DNA from: Bombus terrestris
Lineage: Eukaryota; Arthropoda; Insecta; Hymenoptera; Apidae
Direction: 5' to 3'
DNA: 64,000 nt
Assembly (NCBI RefSeq): GCF_910591885.1
Contig: NC_063274.1
Location: 15,150,164 to 15,214,163, forward strand
Below are positions 1 through 11,400 of the stretch, in pieces. The notes beneath the pieces were generated by a model. That model saw only the letters and a list, made by a program, of their open reading frames with translations. It searched no databases and was not told the DNA's origin. The translations under genes and the position numbers were made by a program. Each line of letters begins with the position of its first letter. The first letter of the stretch is position 1.

Positions 1-399
1 TATCAGTTATAGAAATTTCAGTTCATAATTTGCATTTATTAATACAAACTTCCAAAATGTATAATTAATCGAGCTTTTAAATGACAATTTCAATTAGAAT
101 GTATAAAAGAAATTTGAAACGAACAGGAAGATTAAAGCAGCGATTCAATTAACAATATCTCGTTTGTTTGTCAAACTTAAAAGACGTTCGAATGACGTAA
201 AATCGTTAAAGACAAAGCAGCAAGAAACAAAGATATTGAAAGAAATATTATTATAAGAAATAAGGAAAGAAATGATCAAAGAGGATAACTATTCCTTTTC
301 CTTTATTAAACATAACATTCTACTTTCTTAATATTAAGTTAATAGTAAAGCATCTAATGTCCTATCGTAAATCGAAATTTCGATATATCATTTTCACAG
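1..399. other. AT-rich DNA upstream of first visible CAP exon
   Basis: No coding segment or repeat was recognised. The stretch ends in a splice acceptor (TTTTCACAG, AG at 398-399), so it is best read as the 3' part of an intron of the CAP gene whose signal-peptide exon would lie to the left of the window. Confidence 0.5.
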
Positions 400-570
400 C
401 ACGACACGGATGGCACCAGGTGCGTGAACCTTCAGCATACTGATCTGAACGAGAAGGATATCGAGACCATACTCGATTGGCACAACGTTTATCGCAACAC
501 TGTGGCGAACGGGGACGAGGAGCGAGGAAATCCGGGACCTCAACGTCCAGCAAAGTTCATGATGGAGCTG
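400..570 (+). CDS. CAP gene, internal exon a (N-terminal CAP helix)
   Basis: The exon encodes 57 codons in the frame starting at 400. It reads through LNEKDIETILDWHNVYRNTV, then a GDEERGNPGPQ segment and KFMMEL. The HNxxR and PGPQ blocks are the standard start of an arthropod CAP domain. The acceptor is TTTTCACAG at 391-399. The donor is GT at 571, after the codon for Leu (phase 0), which joins cleanly to IWDDELAHIA of the next exon to give the family-typical MxxLxWDDELA string. There is no initiator Met, so earlier exons with the signal peptide must lie upstream. Confidence 0.78.
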
Positions 571-3500
571 GTACGATTTAGTTTGGTCCACCAAGGCATA
601 ATATATGTGGCTATAAAAAAGAAGGGATAAGGTTGGAACATGCTGACGACTGGCATGAACAACATTCAGGTGTTGAATGGCAACTGTGAAGAAATTTCAA
701 CCCTCTCTATAGTAGAAAAATTCCCAACCAGTCCCTTTCGACTGTTTTATTTCATAAATCTGTTCATAAACCAAAGTATATGCCACTTCGATACGCGTAA
801 ACCCAATGTAACTTGTAAACTCGAGTTATAAAAACTTTATATTACGACCCAAATAAAAACTGTCAATTGAAGGAAAGTGAATAGCTGTCGTGGGAGAATT
901 TTAGTCCCTCTAATGCTTGATTTTCGATCGGTTTTTAAATATACAAGTGCTATACAAAAGTCAAAAATGGTATCTCATATTTCTGTCTTCTCTTTAAATT
1001 AATTTGAGCTTCATAATTATGAGTTCAGTTATGGATATTTTATCTGTGTTATATGTGTATGGAATATTTCGAATATTTTCGTATATTATAAGCATTTTTA
1101 CAATATTACATTCCCTATAAATGTACAAAAGTCCGTCGTCTGATCATAACAATTAACGGTTGAAGCTACATTTATTCTGTATATATTAATAACAAACAAA
1201 ATCGCAGTATGATGCAGCGTATAATATCAGTAATATCTCTCTAATTACATAGCTATCGTGGATTTTTTCGATCATTTCGAATAAAGAATCTGATGTCGAT
1301 ATTTATTTTGACAGATCTGGGATGACGAACTTGCTCATATCGCGAGACGATGGGTAGTACAGTGCAACCTTCTCGAGAAAGATCAGTGTAGAGACGTTGG
1401 CAAGTAACTCCTACAGATATATTCCATTTTTCATTCCCTTTAGTCGTCCCTATCATTTTTCAATATCCACCGGTATACGTTCGAACGCGAAATTGTTCCG
1501 CCTGCAACCGGATCGATGTCAGTGCGTTTCTTCTTTTTACCTCAATTTTTCTTTTTCTTACTTGCGAATTTCCCCTACCATACTGTTTTTTTTCATCCCG
1601 TGTAGTTTGTTTCGACTTCACTTCAATTTGCAACAGCAAGACGTAAAAAGCGATAGTGGTTCTTATAAAAGAAAAATTTCATTTCGTTTATTGCCTGTCT
1701 TCGATGGGTGCACTTGATTGTTCGTTTGATTTTGTCAAGAAACAATTGACGTGCTTTAGATGCCTTCGAAATATTTGTCTGAGCTTTGATAATATATGTA
1801 GCGGCACATGAGTCAGAGGATAATGCAACTTATGTTGTTGTTTTGCCTCGGAATATCAAGATCGTTAGGATACACGTAATGTAAGAATAAATAAACTCCG
1901 GGCAAAACAATGTCGCCGCTACGTGCAAATGTTGAACAAAGACGAATTCGAATTTTTCGACTCTCCCCCGATCAGTATAAATAAACGGACGCGATCGCGA
2001 GCGAGGCAGTTATACGAGTTATACGAGTTATCGATTAATATCTACGAGTTATCTGCGAGCGATTATACACTGTCTTTGCTAATACGTTTGCACGAGCGAC
2101 TTTGGACATTGTCTATATTTATTTATAATTTATTTAATTTATTTCAAATATATTTGACGAGTTGCAACATCAAGTTCTCGTTACCTACTTATCAATCCTC
2201 TACAATTCCTCTACATATACATCATCGATTAAAAGCTTGGAATCATTTGTTCGATTGCTGTAACATAAATTTGCAAATTTTTTTATTCATTTCAGAAACA
2301 GTTATATAATTTAAAAGAATAATATTACATAGGCTAACTTAATTCGACAAAGCATCTTATTTTCCTTTGGTATATTTTTAAGGACAAAAAATGTATTTTA
2401 TAGTGGCTTAAAATTATTAACTTTAGTTATAATTCTTATACTTTTTTCAGTATACAGAATTTTCAAGCGTTTAACTGGTAATGCATGGAAACAATTTCTT
2501 TGTTTTATGTATGGTTTTATATCGTTCGGTACATAATTGAAATAGATTCTCTTATTTACGCTCATCGCGGAAAATATAAAGTTACCTAGAAAAGAAAACC
2601 AATTGAAATATGTAAAAAACTAATTGTGCGTAGATATATCCTGTTAGAAAAAGCATGAGTTCGTAGAATTCCTTTTGTCCGAAAATGTTTCTAATACATT
2701 AATGAAATTAAAAAGAGGAAAGGGGAAGCCCACTTGAAAAGTTTATTTCGTTCTGTTCCGCGTAAATATTTCAGCAGTTAAAACAATAAAAGTATAGCTA
2801 ATTTAAAACATCGGCTTTTCATTATCAAACCAGACTCGTTGATTCAATCAATTTAAAGCAAAGTATGCAAAACGTAAAATAAACACAATAATATCAGAGT
2901 AACATCAACTTGAAATAAAACAAAGTAAAGTGAAATATGAAAGCGAATATTGCATGTATAAATAAACAATTATGGTACGAAAAGAATACTAAACATAAGA
3001 AATTAAGCGGATCGTTTCATTAAACAAAAAAAAAAAAAAAAAAAGGAAAAGATATCAATATATACAAGATATTAATAAAACATTAATAAAACAACAAGAT
3101 ATTAAGTAAATATGTATTAGAGTAATAAAATAATTAAGAAAATATTGTACTACGTAATACAACAGTAAAATAATAATGCAACAAGAAAAATATACATATG
3201 AAGAGCCCAGTTAAATGGTAATGTTCCATTTCTTTTTATACTGAATATGCAGTTGTTTTGTATGTTTGAGCCTTTGTAAGTACAGTAGAACCTCCATTAT
3301 TTGAACATCGATTATTCGAACGTCCGATTATCCGACCATTGCATCGGTACATTGTATATATATTTTTGTCGATGAGAGACAAGCTAGTATGTTGTCTGTA
3401 TTGTCGATATATTGTCAGTTGATTTTTATATTGCACGCTAATATATCAAAATATAAGCGTACCGTTTTCAATTCAGGGGAGACGTGAAACAGTGACTCGA

Positions 3501-5392
3501 TTAGGCAGTGGTGAAACAGTAACTGAAATAGCAGTGATTTGCGGAATTAGTAAATTAAAAATTTTGAAATTAACAATCTTGAAGAAGACAACATTTCCAC
3601 AAATGATACTTCTGCGAAACTATTAACTTTAAAAAAGATATGAGATTTTGCAGCTCACAAGGATTGGGAAAACAATGATGAATAAAACTTACGTATATAA
3701 TTCTTGTAATATGTAACAAATTATAATTTTTCACGTAGAATGTAGTTAAATACGAGTCGTTCGATTATACGAAAAATTCGATTATACGAAAAATTCGATT
3801 ATCCGATCATCCTGAACGAAGTTAGTTCGGATAATCGAGCTTCTACTGTATCTGTAATAACGTTTGAGAGTGAAAGAATAACGTTCGATAGCGAAAATTT
3901 AAACATCGCGCACAATTTTTCCAAATTAAAGATTTTATCATTTTTCTCTGATTTTTTCGTATAATAGAAAAATATTCAAGTGTGACCCTCGATATATCAC
4001 GGCACGTGACATTCAAACCCCCTGGTGCGTTCTGGATTGCGTAACGCGAGTTTATAATTGAGATCTTGCGAACCATCAACAGGATTCCAACGAATAAGCC
4101 GGTAGAGTTGTCTCCGGATGAAAAAATCCGAAAGATTGAAATTCGTTAGCATGTGGCATCCGGAGCATGTGGGTCATGCAGTTGGCTCTCTTTTATCAAT
4201 TCAATGACCAGAATACCTTTTATTAAAACAGTCTCGGGTATGAGACTGAAAACCGGAGGTCAGTCATACGTGAACCAGATCTAACGAATTTCTAAAGTAA
4301 GATAGTTTATTTGTGACAGCGATTCTCCCCGCAAAAAATATATAGCAATTATGTATTCTATAATACATTTACGACGCATATATTTTTAATCACTGTTTAT
4401 AATATCGATTATTGATATTATGTTAATACTATTTATTAATAACAAAATTAATATTTACCAGCATGAATATTATTATTAATTGATTATTCGAGTCATAGTA
4501 CCCGTAATTTAGTTCATATAATATTTAACACGCTAATACATAATCCGATATTTAAGTATGTTCGTCGCATCAATTTATGAAGCTATTTATGTAGTTCCAC
4601 AAATTCCTATGATTGCAGGTCTGTTGCTAACAACAAATTTCAACACAGCTTCTTTTAACAAACGTTATTCGATTATTATTTTGGCATTTTGATGCATAAA
4701 TATGAAGTATTTACATTTTCTGGTAACAAATGAATTGTTTTAGCGTAACAATACTTCCAGCAGATGGTAAACATCGAATAACATCGAAGTTAGCGATGGT
4801 ATACTGGTATTATTAAATATTCCATTGCGGATTCCACGATCGTCGCGTTCAACTTTAAATTAACTTGAATTCAGGAAAATAAAATTTACACCGATCAAAG
4901 TATGCATACGTTTAATACATACACGTGTATATAAAATTTGAATAAAGGAACATCCGAAGAAAAAGAATTTCATTATGTCATTTCATCGATTTGAACAATT
5001 TGATGTTAACGATCCGTGTCTCGGTACAGTGTTAGTGATATTTCGAAATGTTTCGTATAACTGCATATACATAAAATATTTCTAGGAATGTCAGAATACT
5101 TTCGTGAGCCACTTCGTATCATTCAATCATTTGGAACCTAAAATTACAGGTGCTAACAATCCGGGTGTCTATCTTTTGTAGAACGATTCGGAGTATGGCA
5201 GAACGTGCACGTACTCGATATGTACAGCGTAGGAAACACAACGTCCACCGCGAGGATTCGCTTTCATATTCAATCATGGTACGACGAAGTAGAAGACTTC
5301 GATTCTGCGGAATTCGGGTGAGCTCTTTGCGTGCGCTTTTGTACGGATTTTGAGGCAGCGTCATTTTTCGCCGTGATTATTTTTTCCTCTTC

Positions 5393-5426
<34 letters not shown>

Positions 5427-8400
5427 GTTTTTCAAGTTCTCTTTTTCAATCTACCCTTTTACACGAGCGTGCGAGGATGAACTTCAGCAGAGAGATCCGG
5501 TGTGAAAGGCGTTATTCGAAAAGAATAAAAGTGAGCGCATGGCCGTACTCCGCACCGATTCTGTGTATCGTGTTAAATTGAATTTCATTTGTATGGTAGT
5601 CTTTCAGTTTTTTGAGATTGGGAGGATTGTTGTATAGTTCAGGTTGCTGAGTTTAATTGTTCTATTGTGGCTGGTTTAACAAGACACTGTAATTGAATCG
5701 GTGAGATCGGAAACAAACAAGTTTTTTGGAGGGGGGGGAGAGAGGATCGAATTATTCGGTGAATCATATCTTTCGCTTGTAAATTAGTACAGAATTATAC
5801 GTCATTAATACGTTAAATGAGCGCAGACAAGCCAAAAATTAGTAGATGTGTATATGATAAAATAGGAAAAGTGATTCGTAAGAAACGTTATAAGTTATAT
5901 TTGTTTCTACAAAGTGACTTATATTGTTTTTAATTCAATTGCGGGGAACATAAGGGGGAAAGCGAAGATTTGGAACGTGGCAATGTAGTTAATTCGAAAT
6001 CGATTTATTCTTTAGGAAGGCTCTGAAACTAATTCTTTTCCATATACATACAGTTTAATCTGTCTATTGTATGGAAACAAAAATATGCCTTCCCCAACGG
6101 TACCTTAATACTAGGAATACTACAATACTTAAATGTTTACTTAATACAATACTTAAAATGTTTTTTTACATAACAATATAACGAATAAGATTTGAATTCC
6201 ACCTCGCCTTCTTTCTTAATGGTACATCAATGAATCTTTGATTCTGTGAGAATATTTAAAAATAATCGCCAATATTTTCCTATTCGTTTCTGTTACTATT
6301 TATTATAATTTGCAGGCTATGGGTTTTTATACAAATTCATACTTTTATGAATCAAATAAATTGGATCCTAATAGACGTTTTCTTCTTTTAAATGTTTTAA
6401 GGGTTCTTTTATTCTGAATGAATAAATACCTTATTTTTACACACAATTTAAATCAGTTATAAAATTTCATTCATGAGATATAAAATTTTGATGAGTTACT
6501 TCCTTCAGTCACTATTTCTTTTATAGAAAGGAATGATTTGAACGATGGAAGAGAATTTGACGGAATAATTGGAACGGCGCCAAAGATTGCCAAAGATCTT
6601 GTTTCCCTTTTCATTCCCTCTGCACGGCGTTGAAGTATCGAAATAATTTGTCGTTCAGAAATATTGATGCGGATTTTATTAGCCCCTGAGGAATGACTAA
6701 AATCCTGAAAGTCTGGAAATATTCTGATATGAAAAATTGATATAGGAGTAATATGATCTCGACGATAATAAGTCATGCCATGGTTTAGGATTACAGGAAG
6801 TGCTTGAAACAAAGCCTTCAGATCAAATAGCCATGAACCTAAATAGAAGATTAACAAATTGAAAATCCATATATCCAATTGGATAGACTAGGATAGAACG
6901 AGGTAAAGGTACTTGTACAAAATACTTACAAATACGCGTACACTCAAGATTTTAGGTACACAATTTTGTACAAAAACATCTCGTATTTTAAATTGTAACA
7001 AAAGCTTTCCGATATCAATCCGATATATATGCAGAGATGTTATTTAATTGTGAAATTATATCAAAAGTGGTGTGCGAATAGATATCTTTGTTCGGTTTTG
7101 TAACATTAAGCGGCTTTCACAAACATATTCACGGTGAATTACCACAGGCGGACGATTGACGGATAAGTACGAATCATATGTAATTTAACAAGATAGATAG
7201 GATTTGATTAAAAACGTAAAAAAGCGAGAAATACGGCCAGAAAAGCAAACGAAAAAATGGATATGCATTAATCATATCGGCGCGACTTTATCACGACGTA
7301 AACTCGTTATTTGCATTAACGGCGGTTCGACACGCAAAAAATAAAAAGGACGAAATGAACGTAGCTTTATGATTTCCTTGTCGTTTGTGACATAATGTTT
7401 ATTTTTATATTGTTAATGAAACTAATTTGCTGAATACTGGGAAACGAAGGATATTTTCCGTTAACGAAATTGCACGGAGAGAAGAATATTTTGTTAATTT
7501 TGTATTTATTGGTATCTACTACGATATTTCGATGGTATTATTACTTCATTACGGAGTATGATATTTTATACTTCGATATTTTTAGGAAGCGTCGCGCAGT
7601 TTTGTGGCTATTCGGAGTACCTAAGCATTTATAAAACGTTTTTTTCTAGCCAACGTAAATTTTCAAAATCTTTAAAAGGATCGAAGACAGAAATTACATA
7701 TGTAGCGTCATTTTATTTAATTTTATAATTATAAGTATATTAGAATAGAATGGCAAAATATATTTTTTGGAACGTACACATAACGATACAATAAATAAAT
7801 ACTTCTTTCATTATTTTATTTTTTTATAACTTTTTCATTATTCAGTGCTCTTCCATTTCGTAATCAAGCTTGAAAATCAAAATAAAAATTACAAAATACA
7901 AATATGTCAGTATATTTCTTCATATCTTCGAATTACAGAAAGTAGTAAATGGCGTAGAAAAAGACAGGAATCATCTTACGAAATGCATGACATAAGCTTT
8001 TAAACGACTTTAAGGGAAAACGATCAACGAGTATGACTCGTAAAATTCAATGTAATTCAATCACTTCTCTTCCATCTTCAGGGATCAACAATAAATAGCG
8101 CAGATACAAAGGGAGTCAAAAGACACAAGGCCTTTCACCGTACGTTTGTCGTGTGATAATACTTCGTGTATACGCGAGTCTGTGTATGTGTGAATGTGTA
8201 CCCAAGTCGCGTGAAAATCCACACGTATTGTCATTCTGCACAGCATTCAATAGCCTAAGTTGAATTGATCGAAACGACTTTTATCTGCCAAGGCTTTCAC
8301 TTTGTAAATGGAACTGGTCGGTGCAGCGTGTGTAGACACTGTTAACTCGCCTTTGAATATAGCAGAAGGTTTACATTGCCTCTTTCTCTACCCCTTACCT

Positions 8401-11400
8401 TAACTTTCCACTCTGTCTCTGCGTGTTTTATCCCAACTGTATATGTACGACAGACGCATTTCGCTTACATCGAATCGACGTTGCCTAGGAAACACCGAAA
8501 CATCGAGCTTTCACCGTCGATCTTAATGAAAATCCTCTATATTATAGTTTGTATAATAATCTGTATTACAGTGGTAGTAGATTGAAATTTTCAAATCGTA
8601 TCGTTAATATCGTTTTGCTGAATTTGCTTAATTTCTGATTGATTAAATTATTTTCTTAATTCTAATATGCCTCAGTGAAGGACATAATTATCGTAGACTC
8701 TCGATAATTATTATTAGATTATTGATAGATTCTGTTTAATTCCAAGTGTCAAAACTAATGCATATGCGTGTATCGGTCTTAATTGCTTCATTTAATCATA
8801 TATGTTGGTACAGTAATGAATCAACTTTAGTCAAATTCGATTGATCAAACTAAACGATAAATGGTATGAAATAAATTTGTCGGTGGCAAATTTGTGCAAT
8901 GTTAGGAATAATGATAAACAATTTTCAAAATTAGGTGTCTCTACAAGCGAATTTTAGTGGCAGTTCCATGTGTCGTATATTTATTACATATAGGCTATTA
9001 AAAATCTAGGACAATACGTAGCTATCACCTTCAGTTTTATTGTACGTATCGCATGATGTTGGACAAAGTATTACATTTTTTCCATAACTGGTCAAATTTT
9101 ATTTATTGGGATGGCTCATTAAATACCAAGCCCAGTGTCCAGATACCAGATTTACCAGATACTGGTAAATACACAACTTACACAAAAAAACCCCTCCCGC
9201 GCCAATCTTCATCGATGATGTTATTGACATTCAATCAATGACAAAGACAATTCAAAAAGAAATCGGTAAGGAGGAATATAAATTGAAAATCAGCAACAAC
9301 AGTGTAAAAGTCCTGCCAACCACCCCAGACGCATACAGAAAATTAACGAAGTTGTTAAAAACCCTGAATGCCAACTTCCACACATACCAGCTCAAGCAAG
9401 AAAGAACATTTCGTGTGGTGCTACGCAATATCCACCACTCAGTCGATCTAGACGAAGTAAAGTTCGAACTTCTAAAGCTTGGTCACGACGTAACTAACAT
9501 CAGCAACATAAGACATAGAATCACAAAAAATCCACTATCGCTATTTTTCATAGATATAAAACAAAAAGAAAATAATAAAGAAATCTACAACGTCAACCGG
9601 CTGATGAACTCCATAGTTAAGTTCGAACCACCTCTTGTAAAGAAAGAGATAGTACAATGCAAAAGGTGCCAAAGGTACGGCCACACGCAGAAATACTGCA
9701 ATCATAATTTCTGGTGCGTAAAATGTGCTGGTAGTCATCCCACTGACCAATGCACTAAATCCTCAGAAACCCCCGCGAAGTGCATCCACTGTCAAGGAGA
9801 GCATCTTGCGAACTACAAAGGATGCTTAGCCTATGAAACGCTACACAATAATAAGTACCCTAAACTCAGACCCAAGGAGATAACCAAACAAGAACCTAGA
9901 CCCAAAAAATTCTCTACACCATCAATCTCCTATGCCCAGGCAGCACAAGGAAACATAAACAATTCGAAAACCCACAGTGGACACTCAGAAAATAGTGTTC
10001 CCACCTCACAAAACACAGACAACTTCACCAGACTCGAAAAACTAATCGAGAAGCAAACTGAGCAAATTAACAACTTGCTGTCACTACTTACACTCTTCAT
10101 GGATAAATTAATACGCACAGAAGCAAAATAAAACCAATGCGTCTAGCTCTGTGGAACGCCAACGGTCTAGCTCAGCACAAATTTGAAATAGAACTCTTCT
10201 TAAAACAGCAGCAAATCGACGTAATGCTCATATCTGAAACCCACTTCACCGACAAAAACTACCTCAAAATACACGGCTACAACATCTACCACACACAACA
10301 CCCCAGTGCGAAGGCACACGGTGGCACCGGAATCATCGTCAAATCCAGCATTAAGCACTATGAGCTTCCATCATTCCAGAAAGACTACCTTCAAGCCACA
10401 AGCGTAGCAATAGAAGACCGCCATGGTACAATCACCACCTCAGCAGTATACTACCCTCCCAGACACTCGATTGCTAAAGAGAACTTCGATAGCCTCTTTG
10501 ACGTCCTAGGCAATAGATTCATAGCTGGAGGAGACTATAACGCCAAACATACCCAATGGGGCAGCAGACTTGTCACAGCAAGAGGCAAAAACCTCCTGAA
10601 AAGCATAATTACCAACAATCTCAACTACCTTACCACATATGAACCCACATACTGGCCCACTGACACTAACAAAATCCCCGATTATAATCATAATCCCCGA
10701 CTTCTTCATAACCAAAAATATCTCGCCCAGATACGTCCAAATCAACTCCTCGGCTGAACTCTCTTCTGACCGCTCCCCCGTAATAGCAACAGTTCAGCAA
10801 TAATCGAGAACCCACCTAATGGCCTTATTCACAACCAACTCACCAATTGGCAGCTCTTTAGAGAAGTCTTTAACCGCTCAACCTCTGCCTCAATCTCACT
10901 AAAAACAAAGGAAGATATCGAAACTGCCACAGAATACTTAAACACGAGCATAATAAACGCTATCCGCTCCTCAACACTTACTAAGACTTCTATCAGTAAA
11001 CACGAATATCCCCATTACATATTAAACAAAATCACAGAAAAACGAAGACTAAGAAGAGTATGGCAAACCCATAGAACACCGGACGACAAACGCAAACTAA
11101 ACAACGCAACCAGGAAGTTAACCAAAATCATTAAAAATTACAAAAATGACTGTTTCCAAAAGTACCTCGTCAATTTGTCCCCCTCTGCAGACTCTAACTA
11201 CTCACTATGGAAGGCTTCCAGGAAACTCACGCGTCCCTTGCAAATAATCCCACCAATTCGCTGTCCGCAAGGCGGATGGGCACGAAGCCCTATAGAAAAA
11301 GCCAACCTGTTCGCCAAATACATATCCAACGTTTTTAAACCTCATTCCTCCAATACCGGTTCGGAAATAACAGAATACCTGCATTCTCCCTTCCAAATGT

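Larger units (their letters stand above)
1400..5181 (+). other. CAP intron 2 (3782 bp)
   Basis: The intron runs from the GC donor at 1400 to the acceptor CTTTTGTAG at 5173-5181. It contains a candidate solo LTR (1797-2264), a pogo/Tigger-like element (3283-3848) and a poly(A) run near 3028-3046. The rest (2265-3282 and 3849-5181) is AT-rich DNA in which I see nothing definable. Confidence 0.6.

Noticed and set aside
1400..1410. GT donor at 1404 for CAP exon b
   Set aside because: It would leave the next exon out of frame and lose the conserved VERF motif; the GC donor four bases earlier fits both.
5119..5364. Minus-strand 81-codon frame
   Set aside because: It is antisense to the CAP exon at 5182-5317, which has conserved motifs and splice sites on the plus strand.
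9053..9241. 62-codon frame across the Jockey 5' junction
   Set aside because: It crosses from unrelated flank into the truncated element out of the ORF1 frame, so it is a chance frame.
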